Shown in pieces: positions 16,455-25,228 of a DNA stretch of 64,000 bases. The notes under the pieces are model-generated. The model was given only the letters and a program-made list of their open reading frames with translations, searched no databases and was not told where the DNA came from. A program made the position numbers and the translations under genes. How positions within the stretch are numbered: position 1 is the stretch's first letter; every line of letters begins with the position of its first letter. This DNA comes from Methylonatrum sp040877625 (GTDB lineage: Bacteria; Pseudomonadota; Gammaproteobacteria; Nitrococcales; Aquisalimonadaceae), in the NCBI GenBank assembly GCA_040877625.1, contig JBBDNK010000005.1:99654-163653 (forward strand), given 5' to 3'.

Positions 16455-18364
16455 CCGGGCGTACGGATGTCGCCAGCAAACGCGTCGTCGTGGCCGTGCT
16501 CGCGATCGTTCTGGTCGGCGGCACGATTACGTGGGTGCTGGATCTGCCGCGTTCGCTGGGGTTCTCGCCTTACACCGAGCAGATACTTACCTTCGCCCTG
16601 GCGCTGTCCCTGGCGATCGCGTTTCTGGAGTTCGACTGGCGTGGTCGCCCCAGCCGGCACTGGGTCTGGTACGACGTCCTGCTTGCGTTATCCGGGCTGT
16701 CGTTCGCCGGCTATCTGACGGTACGTTACCCCGAGCTGGTACACGAACTGGTTTTCCGTCCACTCGACGGCGTCATCGTCGCTACCGTGCTGGTCTTCCT
16801 CACCGTGGAGGGCGTGCGGCGCACCTCCGGCCTGGCACTTGCACTGGTTATCCTGGCATTTATTGCGTTCGCCATGCTCGGACATCACCTGCCGGAAGGG
16901 TACGGCACACCGGATCTCAGCTTCAGCCGCCTGATGGTGTACCTCGGCGGTGATAACAACGCCTTGCTTGGCTTGCCGTTGCAGGTTGGCGTGATTGTCA
17001 TTATCCCTTTTATCCTGCTCGGTAAACTGCTGTCGCGGCTGGGCGGGTCGGATTTCTTCACCGAGCTTGCGATGGCGTTGATGGGCCGCTTCCGCGGCGG
17101 TTCCGGCAAGATCGCGGTGGTCGGCTCGACGCTGTTTGGAGCCGTGTCGGGCAGCGCCGTTGCCAATGTGGCGGGTACCGGTGTGGTGACCATCCCGCTC
17201 ATGAAACGCTCCGGTTTTCCGCCGCACCTGGCCGGCGGCGTGGAGGCGGTGGCATCCACGGGCAGTCAGCTGATGCCGCCGGTTATCGGCGCGGCGGCCT
17301 TTTTGATGGCCGAGTTCCTGCAGGTGCCCTATGGCGAGGTCATGCTCGCCGCACTGGTGCCGATCCTTCTCTACTATGTCGCGCTGTTCATACAGGTGGA
17401 CCTGCTGTCAGCGAAAATGGGCCTGAAGGCGATTCCGCGCGCGGAGATTCCGCCGTTGTTGCGTACGCTGAAGTCCGGCTGGTACTTTCCTTTGCCCTTT
17501 GTGGTCTTTATCGGTGGCCTGTTTGCCTACAACCTGCAGCCCGAACTTGCCGCGCTATGGGCGATCGCGGTACTGATTGTCGGCGTCCTGCTGTTCGGCT
17601 ACAAGGGTCGCCGCCCGAGCTTGCGCGGCTTCATGGAGTCCCTCATAGATACCGGTCGCTCGGGCATCGAAATCATTCTGATCACCGCCGGTGCCGGGCT
17701 GGTCATCGGCGTGCTTAACGTCACCGGCCTTGCCTTCGATCTGAGCCTGAGGATTCTTGCCTTGAGCGGCGAGAATCTGGCCGTGCTTCTGGTGATGGCG
17801 GCGGTGACCAGCGTCGTGCTGGGCATGGGCATGCCCACGGTCGGCGTGTATGTGCTGTTGGCGACGCTGATCGCACCGGCCATAGTGGAGGCCGGGGTGG
17901 CGCCAATGGCGGCGCATCTGTTCGTGCTCTACTTCGGCATGTTGTCCATGGTGACGCCGCCGGTGGCGTTGGCTGCCTTCGCCGCCGCCAATCTGGCCGG
18001 TGCCGACCCCTGGCGGACAGCGATGACGGCGATCCGGCTCGGCTGGACGGCTTACCTGGTGCCGTTCCTGTTTGTCATGTCACCGGCGTTGCTGCTGATT
18101 GGAGACTCGACCCGTATCGTGCTCGCCGTGGTTACCGCGCTTGCCGGTGTGTGGATGGTCTCGGTGGCAATCACCGGATATCTCACCGGTGCGGTGCCCT
18201 GGTTGCTTCGCCTGGTTCTGGCGATGTCGGGCGTCATGGCGCTGATTCCCGCGGACGCCTTCGACCAGGCCCTGGCGCTGGAAATTGTCGGTCTCGTGCT
18301 AGGTGTGCTCGCGGCTTCATATGCAGTGCACCGGGGCAGAGCCGCCTCGTCGATAAAGGTTTGA
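16451..18364 (+). CDS. TRAP transporter fused permease (4TM/12TM), TAXI type
   Basis: Inner-membrane subunit of 637 residues that fuses the small (DctQ-like) and large (DctM-like) TRAP components, as is usual for TAXI systems. The conserved loop FGAVSGSAVANVAGTG-VTIPLMKR is seen near residues 230-255, then GGVEAVASTGSQLMPPVIGAA. A second half repeats the pattern around LGMGMPTVGVYVLLATL. ATG at 16451 was chosen for its overlap with the leader peptide and because hydrophobic sequence starts soon after. It pairs with the divergent receptor at 15216-16178. Uptake is expected to be driven by a sodium gradient. Confidence 0.92.
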   Translation: MTGRTDVASKRVVVAVLAIVLVGGTITWVLDLPRSLGFSPYTEQILTFALALSLAIAFLEFDWRGRPSRHWVWYDVLLALSGLSFAGYLTVRYPELVHELVFRPLDGVIVATVLVFLTVEGVRRTSGLALALVILAFIAFAMLGHHLPEGYGTPDLSFSRLMVYLGGDNNALLGLPLQVGVIVIIPFILLGKLLSRLGGSDFFTELAMALMGRFRGGSGKIAVVGSTLFGAVSGSAVANVAGTGVVTIPLMKRSGFPPHLAGGVEAVASTGSQLMPPVIGAAAFLMAEFLQVPYGEVMLAALVPILLYYVALFIQVDLLSAKMGLKAIPRAEIPPLLRTLKSGWYFPLPFVVFIGGLFAYNLQPELAALWAIAVLIVGVLLFGYKGRRPSLRGFMESLIDTGRSGIEIILITAGAGLVIGVLNVTGLAFDLSLRILALSGENLAVLLVMAAVTSVVLGMGMPTVGVYVLLATLIAPAIVEAGVAPMAAHLFVLYFGMLSMVTPPVALAAFAAANLAGADPWRTAMTAIRLGWTAYLVPFLFVMSPALLLIGDSTRIVLAVVTALAGVWMVSVAITGYLTGAVPWLLRLVLAMSGVMALIPADAFDQALALEIVGLVLGVLAASYAVHRGRAASSIKV

Positions 18365-18377
18365 AGCGGGAGCGGGA

Positions 18378-19577
18378 TCAAGGGGCGGATGAGGTCATCG
18401 GTTGTTTCCTGCCCAGTAGTTGCGTAAAGACAAGCCCGACCCCGATAAGCCCGGCCGAGGCCAGCGCGAACAGCGGTGTACCGCTCCAGCCGGCGACGAT
18501 CAGCGCGCCGATCACCACGCCGATTGATTGACCGAAGAAAAGGCAGGTCGCGAACAGCGCGACCGCCGTGCCGCGCGCCTCCGGCACCATCTGCGTCGCA
18601 TGCGTCTGCAAGGTGTTGTGAAACATGTAGAAGCCCAGGCCGGCAAGCAGACTGCCGATGACTGCAAGGTGCAGGCTCGGAGCCAATGCCAGGGCGGCAA
18701 AGCCCAGGCTCATGGACACGCCGCCGAGCAGGGCGATGCCGCGTTCACCCAGACGTAGTATCAGAAACCTGGCGCATGACACGTAGAGAAGACCGCCGAT
18801 GCCGAAAAGCGCAACCGTGGCACCGGCGACTGACAATGACACATCAAAGCGCCGGTGCAGATACGTGGGAGCGAAGGCGAGCGAGCCGAAGGTAAACATA
18901 CCCTCCAGCAACACAATCAACAGTATGGTTCTGGCCCAGCGACTGCGAAGTACCGAGACGATGTTTGCCGCGAACGCCGTCGGCCTTGGTGCCGAATGCG
19001 CCGGCGCCCCGTCTGCCGGTCGCTGGGATTGGAACAGCGCCATGGCCACGCCGAGATAGACAACGGCGATGGCGATAAAGCTCCAGCGCCAGCCGATGGT
19101 GTCCGCGAAGACGCCGCCGACGAGATGGCCGCTGACGAAGCCGCCGATCATCCCCACTAGCAGATAGGCAAGCGTGGCCTGGCGCTGTTCGTAGGGCACG
19201 GTGTCGCCTACCCAGGCCATCGATAGCGGCACGATACCGGCCGCCGTGGCGCCGCCGAGCGCGCGGAGCAGGATCAGCCAGCCGAGCGAGGGCGACAGGG
19301 CAGCGGCCACCGTCAACAGACCGGAAGCCAGTGCCGCCGCCATGATGGTGCGAAGCTTGCCATAGCGGTCGCCAAGCAGGCCATAAACCAGCTGCAGCAG
19401 GCCGTAGGTGAGCACGAAGGCAGTGATGGTCTGCGCCGCCTGAGCCGTGGACACGTCGAAGGTTCTCGCCAGTTCGGGCAACAACGGATCGGCTATGCGC
19501 AGTGAGATCGCACTCGCAAAGGATGCGATTCCGAGCAGGACGATTGTTTTGGTAACGGGCGTGCTGGTCTGCCCCAT
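18378..19577 (-). CDS. MFS transporter
   Basis: Major facilitator membrane protein of 399 residues with 12 hydrophobic segments. The loop 2-3 motif LGDRYGKLRT and the TM5 motif GGFVSGHLVGG are present. The second motif suggests the drug/H+ antiporter or Bcr-like branch, so it may export an aromatic or toxic compound. ATG at 19577 follows GAGGACTGAG; the longer frame from 19637 has no site. It lies 52 bases after the fused TRAP permease on the same strand and probably shares its message. It ends 13 bases from the converging permease gene. Confidence 0.82.
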   Translation of the reverse strand: MGQTSTPVTKTIVLLGIASFASAISLRIADPLLPELARTFDVSTAQAAQTITAFVLTYGLLQLVYGLLGDRYGKLRTIMAAALASGLLTVAAALSPSLGWLILLRALGGATAAGIVPLSMAWVGDTVPYEQRQATLAYLLVGMIGGFVSGHLVGGVFADTIGWRWSFIAIAVVYLGVAMALFQSQRPADGAPAHSAPRPTAFAANIVSVLRSRWARTILLIVLLEGMFTFGSLAFAPTYLHRRFDVSLSVAGATVALFGIGGLLYVSCARFLILRLGERGIALLGGVSMSLGFAALALAPSLHLAVIGSLLAGLGFYMFHNTLQTHATQMVPEARGTAVALFATCLFFGQSIGVVIGALIVAGWSGTPLFALASAGLIGVGLVFTQLLGRKQPMTSSAP

Positions 19578-19629
19578 TCTCAGTCCTCGGCCGGCTGGCA
19601 ATACTGACGATAGGGTTAGTAAGTAACGC

Positions 19630-21558
19630 TCAGGCAACCTTGTTCCGCGCCGCCAACCCGAAAAGTCGCTGTCCGTGCAGGCCGACTGCCAGGCTGATCA
19701 GTGCGAGCGCCGCGGCGCTCCACGAGCCGGCACCGAGCACCACCGTTGAAAAGCCGAGGGCGTCACCACTGATAAGCCACAAGGCCTGTGAGAGCAGAGC
19801 GCGACCGCCCCGGGTCTCCTGGGCGACAAAGCCTCGGGCGAGCAGGTAGCCGGAGACTATCACGGTGAACAGCGTTATGCCGATCTCCACAAGCGAGCCC
19901 TGCATCAGCAGCGCAGGATTCATGGCGAAAATGAACGGTAGCAAATAGGCCACGGCACCAAGGCGTAGCGCCGTCATGCCAGTCTGCCACATGGGGCTGC
20001 CGGCGATTGAGCCGGCAGCATAGGATGCGATCGCAACCGGTGGCGTCAGCATGGACAGCAGGCCGAAATAGAATATAAACAGATGCGCACCCATATCCGG
20101 TATGCCCAGACGGATAAGCGCCGGCGCCAGCAGCACCGAGAGCAGCACATAAACGCCAGCGGTTGGCATCCCCATACCCAGCACGATCGACAGTAACGCG
20201 GTGACCAGGAGCAACGGCAGAATGCCCGCGACCTCGCCGACGTGGGCAAGTAGTAACGTCAGCGTGAAGCCGAGCCCGGAGATGTTGATCACGCCGACGA
20301 CGATGCCCGCGGCGGCACAGATCAGCAGTACGGGCAAAACCGAGTGTCCGGTATCCACCAGCAGGTTCCAGTAGAACGTCGGGCCGTGCAGCCGGCGCGT
20401 GGCGACAAGATGAAGTGCCAGGGTGGATGCTGCACAGTACAGCGCGGCGCGCCCCGGGCTGTAACCGAGGAAGAACAGCAGATAGATCAAGAGGAACAGC
20501 GGCAGCAGGAAGATCCAGCCTCGCTTCAGCGCCTCGCCCGCCCGCGGAAGTTCGTCGGCCGGCAGGCCTTCCAGCCCCCTGGCCTTGGCGTAGACGTCCA
20601 CCTGGATGAACAGGACCACGTAATAAACCAGAGCCGGCAGCAGTGCGGCAAGCACCACGGAGGTGTAGGAGATCTGCATGAACTCGGCGATCAGAAAGGC
20701 GGTGGCGCCCATCACCGGCGGCGCCAGTTGGCCGCCATTGGAGGCGACCGCCTCGACGGCGGCGGCATAATGTTTGGGAAAACCGAACCGCTTCATGAGC
20801 GGTATGGTCACCATGCCCGTGCTCATGACATTGCCGACGGTTGAGCCGGAGAGCGTGCCGAACACGCTACTGCCAACGATCGCCACCTTGGCGGCGCCGC
20901 CACGCTGCCGGCCCATCGCCGCCAGCGCCAGATCGGTGAACACCGTCGTGCCGCCGGCGTGGCGGAGCGCGGAACCGAACAGAATGAATGCGAGCACAAC
21001 CGTGGAACCGACTCCCAGCACCAGGCCCGGTACGCCGTTGCTGTCAGCGTACAGGTACATGATCATGCGGGAAGGCGAGGTATAGGAGGCTTCCAGCAGG
21101 CCCGGCAGGTAGTGGCCGAGAAATCCGTACAGACCGATCGTGCCGATCAGTATGGCAATGGCGAGCCCGGTGGCGCGTCGCAGCGCCTCGAGCAGCAGGA
21201 CAAGCGCGATCAGGCCCGGCATCCACTTGTCCGGCCCGCGTGTGGCCGCGTCCAGCAGCCACACCGGGTACTGATAGGACATCCATAGCCAGGAGCCGGC
21301 ACTCAAGGCCGCAAGCGTGGCACCGAGCAGCAGCGGCAACCGACCCTCGCCCCGGTAGACGAGAAAGGCAGCGGCTGTGATCAGCGCGGCGACGATGGCC
21401 AGGTACTGCTCGGTGATGAGCACCACGCCAACCATGCGCGGGATATCCAGTATCCAGAAGCAGCCGGCCAGCGGGATGAGCGCAAGCAGAAACGCACGCA
21501 CGGAACCGCTTGGCGACGGGGTATCCGGTTCGGTTTCGGGATTGCCTCTCATGCTCAT
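19630..21558 (-). CDS. TRAP transporter fused permease, TAXI type (second copy)
   Basis: Fused TRAP permease of 642 residues, parallel in layout to the one at 16451. Conserved stretches include FGTLSGSTVGNVMSTG, AVEAVASNGGQLAPPVMGA and LGMGMPTAGVYVLLSVL. No receptor gene is directly adjacent. The best partner is the TAXI receptor at 28114, which ends the acyl-CoA operon on the other side of the MarR gene. The start at 21558 has GGGGAGAACG upstream. It is transcribed divergently from marR at 21648, so both could share an operator in the 89-base gap. Confidence 0.9.
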   Translation of the reverse strand: MSMRGNPETEPDTPSPSGSVRAFLLALIPLAGCFWILDIPRMVGVVLITEQYLAIVAALITAAAFLVYRGEGRLPLLLGATLAALSAGSWLWMSYQYPVWLLDAATRGPDKWMPGLIALVLLLEALRRATGLAIAILIGTIGLYGFLGHYLPGLLEASYTSPSRMIMYLYADSNGVPGLVLGVGSTVVLAFILFGSALRHAGGTTVFTDLALAAMGRQRGGAAKVAIVGSSVFGTLSGSTVGNVMSTGMVTIPLMKRFGFPKHYAAAVEAVASNGGQLAPPVMGATAFLIAEFMQISYTSVVLAALLPALVYYVVLFIQVDVYAKARGLEGLPADELPRAGEALKRGWIFLLPLFLLIYLLFFLGYSPGRAALYCAASTLALHLVATRRLHGPTFYWNLLVDTGHSVLPVLLICAAAGIVVGVINISGLGFTLTLLLAHVGEVAGILPLLLVTALLSIVLGMGMPTAGVYVLLSVLLAPALIRLGIPDMGAHLFIFYFGLLSMLTPPVAIASYAAGSIAGSPMWQTGMTALRLGAVAYLLPFIFAMNPALLMQGSLVEIGITLFTVIVSGYLLARGFVAQETRGGRALLSQALWLISGDALGFSTVVLGAGSWSAAALALISLAVGLHGQRLFGLAARNKVA

Positions 21559-21647
21559 CGTTCTCCCCGCGCTTCGCTGTCAATCCGCTTCTTCTGTGCG
21601 GTAGTATTTTATGCAACTGCGTATTCTGAAAATCCAGGAGAAAGGTA

Positions 21648-22106
21648 ATGCCAAGAACCCTTTATTTGATTCATGTTTTTACGCACGCCACGCGTAGCTG
21701 GATCGATGATGAGCTGAAGGGTCTCGGGTTTACCAGTATGCAATTCACTGTTCTTAGCCTGATTCGTGACCATCCGGGCATTACCTCGGCCGACCTTTCC
21801 AGGCGTTTCTATGTCAGCCCTCAAACCATGGGGAACACCATATTCAATCTCGAAGATAATGGTTTGCTTTCCAAGCGTGCAGACGATAGAAACAGGCGCT
21901 TTATGCGGTTGCAGTTGACCACGAAAGGCGGCGAGCTTGTAGCGCAGGGGGATGCAACGGTCAGTCGGATTGAAAACGAACTGTTCGGCCGGTTATCCCC
22001 GGAAGACGTAGAAACCATGCACGAATCCATCGCCGCCATGCTGGCCCGACTGCGAGGCGCTCGCCAGTCCGGGGAACGCGTCACCGAAAGCATTGGCAAA
22101 GATTGA
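21648..22106 (+). CDS. MarR-family transcriptional regulator
   Basis: Winged-helix regulator of 152 residues. The helix-turn-helix is ITSADLSRRFYVSPQTMGNT and the wing is KRADDRNRRFMRLQLTTKG, both typical of MarR. AGGAGAAAGG precedes ATG 21648. It lies between a divergent TRAP permease and the acyl-CoA operon that begins at 22352, so it probably controls both. The ligand may be a CoA thioester or free acid of the imported compound; this is inferred from position only. Confidence 0.85.
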   Translation: MPRTLYLIHVFTHATRSWIDDELKGLGFTSMQFTVLSLIRDHPGITSADLSRRFYVSPQTMGNTIFNLEDNGLLSKRADDRNRRFMRLQLTTKGGELVAQGDATVSRIENELFGRLSPEDVETMHESIAAMLARLRGARQSGERVTESIGKD

Positions 22107-22167
22107 GACCCCTGTCGGCAATGATGTTCGCTGGACACTTGGGAATGCCGCTTTTGGCGCATGAATA

Positions 22168-22194
22168 TCAGTCTAACTGAATAACAGACGTCTG
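22168..22194. promoter_or_regulatory. Small palindromes upstream of the acyl-CoA operon
   Basis: Two close dyads: TCAGT-CTA-ACTGA (22168-22180) and the perfect palindrome CAGACGTCTG (22185-22194). They are followed by TTGACA at 22201, but no good -10 box is seen at 16-18 bases. They are candidate binding sites for the MarR protein encoded just upstream. The rest of the 245-base gap shows nothing else firm. Confidence 0.35.
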
Positions 22195-22351
22195 CCTATA
22201 TTGACACCTGCCTGCCTTTCTGCGAGCGTTAATGGCATGCGGCGTACAGCCGGAATGCCCTGTTCTTGATGCAAAAACCGCTCTTATAACAATGAAATAA
22301 AGGGATCGAATCCCGCGCCAGCGCCAGTAATGATAACGAGGAGGAGCCTTG

Positions 22352-23149
22352 ATGGCGGACTATCAGGACATCGCGGTCGAGCGTGTGGAAAGCTGGATCG
22401 AAATCACGCTCAAGCGCGAGGACAAGCTCAACGCCCTGCGCGCGCGTACCGCCGAAGAGATCATGTCGGTGATCGGCAGTGCCGAGGAAGACCCCGAGAT
22501 CGGGCTGATCATTCTGCAGGGTGCCGGCAAGGCCTTCTGCACCGGCATCGACACCAGCGAATTTCAGGTGAAAGAGGGCGAGTACTTCGACTTCTATCGC
22601 CGCCGTCGCCGCTCCTGGAAGGTGGCGGCGATGTTTCGTGAGCTGCCCCATGTCACCAAACCGGTCATTGCCGTGGTCGAGGGCTACGCGCTGGGCGGCG
22701 GTTTCGAGCTCGCGCTGCTCAGCGATATGATTGTTGCCGGCAAGAAGGCCATGTTCGGTCTCCCGGAGACACGCCTCGGCATCATGCCGGGGGGCGGCGG
22801 TACGCAAACCCTGCCGCGCATTATTGGCCGGCCGCTGGCCAAGGAGCTGATGTGGACGGGGCGGCGCCTGAGTGCGGATGAAGCATTGGCCTATCGCCTG
22901 GTGAATCACGTCGCGCCGCAAGGGGAGGCGCTGGAAAAGGCCCGGGAGCTGGCGCGCAGCATCTGCGAAAGCGCGCCGTTGGCGATCATGATGAGCAAGA
23001 CGGCAGTGGACAGGGGTGTCGATGCCACGCTGGCCGATGGTATGGCACAGGAAGGCGATCTCGCCTACCTGCTCTATTTCAGTGAAGACCGCAACGAAGG
23101 CCTGTCCGCCTTCCGCGAGAAGCGCCAGGCGCGTTTCCGCGGCAAGTGA
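22352..23149 (+). CDS. Enoyl-CoA hydratase/isomerase family protein
   Basis: Crotonase-fold enzyme of 265 residues. The oxyanion-hole segments are GAGKAFCTGID and ALGGGFELALLSD. Glutamates at both catalytic positions are kept (FEL and LPETRLGIMPGGGG), so water addition to an enoyl-CoA is likely. ATG 22352 follows GAGGAGGA; a TTG one codon earlier is possible. It is the first gene of an operon with a CoA ligase, a DUF35 protein, a thiolase-like protein and a 3-hydroxyacyl-CoA dehydrogenase, so it should act on the CoA ester of an imported acid. Confidence 0.9.
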   Translation: MADYQDIAVERVESWIEITLKREDKLNALRARTAEEIMSVIGSAEEDPEIGLIILQGAGKAFCTGIDTSEFQVKEGEYFDFYRRRRRSWKVAAMFRELPHVTKPVIAVVEGYALGGGFELALLSDMIVAGKKAMFGLPETRLGIMPGGGGTQTLPRIIGRPLAKELMWTGRRLSADEALAYRLVNHVAPQGEALEKARELARSICESAPLAIMMSKTAVDRGVDATLADGMAQEGDLAYLLYFSEDRNEGLSAFREKRQARFRGK

Positions 23150-23156
23150 GCGCGCG

Positions 23157-24845
23157 ATGAGCAATTCAGCCACAGGGGCGTATTGGCCAGAGCATCTGGC
23201 GCGCCGTTTCGTGCTGCCGGAAACCACGCTTGCCCGGAACCTGGAGATCAGCGCGCTGCGCTACCCCGAGATGCCGGCGATACATTTCTTCGGCAGCACC
23301 CTTACCTATAAGGATTTTCTTGAGCAGGTAAACGCGCTCGCCGGCTGGTTGCAGCAGAAGGCCGGCCTGGGTCGCGGAGAGCGCGTGCTGCTGTTCATGC
23401 AGAATGCGCCGCAGTGGCTGATTGCCTACTATGCGGTCTTGCGCGCCGACGCCGTGGCGGTGCCGGTAAACCCGATGAACCGCGCGGCCGAGCTGGATCA
23501 CTTTATCCGCGACAGCGGTGCCAGCGTGGCGTTCTGTACCCAGGAACTGGTGCAGCATCTGCTCGACGCACCCAGCGCCGGTGAACTCCGACAGGTGGTG
23601 ACATCCGCCTATTCCGATTATCTGCCCGAGGCCCCGGTGTTCAAGCTGCCGGACTGGTTGCGTGAACCGCTGCGGGCAGTTGACGGAACCACCGCATGGC
23701 GCGAGGCGCTCGCCGCGGGCCATGCGCCGCGTGCACCCGAGGCCGGGCCGGATGACCTTTGCGCGCTACACTATACGTCCGGCTCGACTGGCCTCGCCAA
23801 GGGCTGCATGCACACGCATCGGACATTCATGCATACCGCCATGGGGATCAGCTTCTGGCATCGGCACGTGCCCGGTACGGTATTCCTCGGTGTCTCGCCG
23901 ATGTACCAGATCGCCGGTCTGCTCAATAACGTCAATTGTTCCGTCTACAGCGCCGCAACCGTCGTGCCGATGCCGCGTTGGGATCGCGATCTGGCGGTAC
24001 AACTGATCGATCGCTACCGCGTAAACTGGGCGGGTCTTGCCCCCACCGCGGTGATCGATCTGCTGAGCAAGCCGGATCTGGACCGCTATGATCTCACCAG
24101 CCTGCGCCGCGTCAGTGCCGGCGGCGCGCCAATGCCGCAAGAAGTCTGGCGGCGCATGCACGATACGCTCGGCCTGCCGTTCATCGAGGCTTACGGCATG
24201 ACCGAGGCGGCGGGCACCACGCACATCAATCCGATCGAACGTCCCAAACCGCAGTGCCTGGGGGTTGCCTTTTTCGACACCGAGAGCTTTGCGATCGACC
24301 TCGAAACCGGCCGCCCGCTGGGGCCGAACGCGCAGGGCGAGCTGGTCATGCGCGGTCCGCAGTTCTTCAAGGGTTACTGGAATCTGCCCGAGGCGACCCG
24401 CGAGGCGTTCATTGAGATTGACGGCAAGCAGTATTACCGCTCTGGCGACATCGGCTACGTCGACGAGGAGGGTTACTTCTTCATGACCGATCGCCTGAAG
24501 CGCATGATCAACGCTTCAGGCTTCAAGGTCTGGCCGGCCCAGGTCGAGACCAGACTCTATGAACACGAGGCCATCCGCGAGGCCTGCGTCGTCAGTAGCC
24601 CGGACCGTTATCGCGGCGAGACCGTGAAAGCCCTGGTGGTATTGCAACCGGAGCAGGTCGGGTCGGTCACCGAACAGCAGATCATTGATTGGGCCAAGGC
24701 GCGACTGCCGGCCTACAAGTACCCGCGACAGGTCGAATTCATCGACGCGCTGCCCAAGGCGCCCACCGGCAAGATCCTGTGGCGCGAGCTTCAGGACCGG
24801 GAGAATGCGCGCGCTTCGGAAAAACGGGGAGACCAGCAAACATGA
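23157..24845 (+). CDS. AMP-forming acyl-CoA ligase
   Basis: Adenylate-forming enzyme of 562 residues that activates a carboxylic acid to its CoA thioester. The ATP loop is YTSGSTGLAKG, motif EAYGMTEAAGTTH is near residue 345, the hinge region is YRSGDIGYVDEEGYFFMTDRLKRM, split here as two motifs, and the catalytic Lys lies in APTGKILWREL near the C terminus. ATG 23157 begins eight bases after the hydratase gene; the frame from 23016 overlaps it and is not used. The stop overlaps the next start (ATGA), so the genes are translationally coupled. The acid is not identifiable by eye. Confidence 0.9.
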   Translation: MSNSATGAYWPEHLARRFVLPETTLARNLEISALRYPEMPAIHFFGSTLTYKDFLEQVNALAGWLQQKAGLGRGERVLLFMQNAPQWLIAYYAVLRADAVAVPVNPMNRAAELDHFIRDSGASVAFCTQELVQHLLDAPSAGELRQVVTSAYSDYLPEAPVFKLPDWLREPLRAVDGTTAWREALAAGHAPRAPEAGPDDLCALHYTSGSTGLAKGCMHTHRTFMHTAMGISFWHRHVPGTVFLGVSPMYQIAGLLNNVNCSVYSAATVVPMPRWDRDLAVQLIDRYRVNWAGLAPTAVIDLLSKPDLDRYDLTSLRRVSAGGAPMPQEVWRRMHDTLGLPFIEAYGMTEAAGTTHINPIERPKPQCLGVAFFDTESFAIDLETGRPLGPNAQGELVMRGPQFFKGYWNLPEATREAFIEIDGKQYYRSGDIGYVDEEGYFFMTDRLKRMINASGFKVWPAQVETRLYEHEAIREACVVSSPDRYRGETVKALVVLQPEQVGSVTEQQIIDWAKARLPAYKYPRQVEFIDALPKAPTGKILWRELQDRENARASEKRGDQQT

Positions 24846-25228
24846 ACGAACTTGGTGCAGGTGGCGCTGAAGCGTTTTACCTGAACCTGCTGCGGCAGGG
24901 GCAGTTCAGGATCCAGTCCTGCGGTGCGTGTAAACGTCACGTCTTCTTCCCCCGCCAGCTCTGCCCGCACTGCGGCAGCCGGGCGCTGGAGTGGGTTACT
25001 CCACGCGGCACCGGCAGCGTCTACTCCGCGACCGTCGTGAGCCGCAAGCCGGCCGCCGGCGGCGATTATTGTGTCTGCCTGGTGGACCTGGATGAGAACG
25101 TGCGGCTGATGAGCCGGGTCGACGGTATCGATCCGGAGGCGGTTGCCATCGGCATGCGGGTGCGGGCACGTATCGTGACCGAAGACGACCGACCGTTGCT
25201 GGTATTCGAACCGGAGGTGGGGCAGTAA
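24842..25228 (+). CDS. DUF35 zinc-ribbon/OB-fold protein, partner of thiolase-like enzyme
   Basis: Protein of 128 residues. The zinc ribbon CGACKRH...CPHCGS lies near residues 27-47, followed by an OB-fold domain. Proteins of this kind bind acyl-CoA and form complexes with thiolase-like enzymes. Known cases include acetoacetyl-CoA systems and the DUF35 part of ChsH2, which pairs with the Ltp2 aldolase in steroid side-chain removal. It overlaps both the ligade gene before it and the thiolase-like gene after it by a few bases, which supports a complex with the latter. Confidence 0.87.
   Translation: MNELGAGGAEAFYLNLLRQGQFRIQSCGACKRHVFFPRQLCPHCGSRALEWVTPRGTGSVYSATVVSRKPAAGGDYCVCLVDLDENVRLMSRVDGIDPEAVAIGMRVRARIVTEDDRPLLVFEPEVGQ

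Noticed and set aside
22201..22230. TTGACA as the -35 box of the acyl-CoA operon promoter
   Set aside because: No acceptable -10 box at 16-18 bases; the operon promoter remains unassigned.
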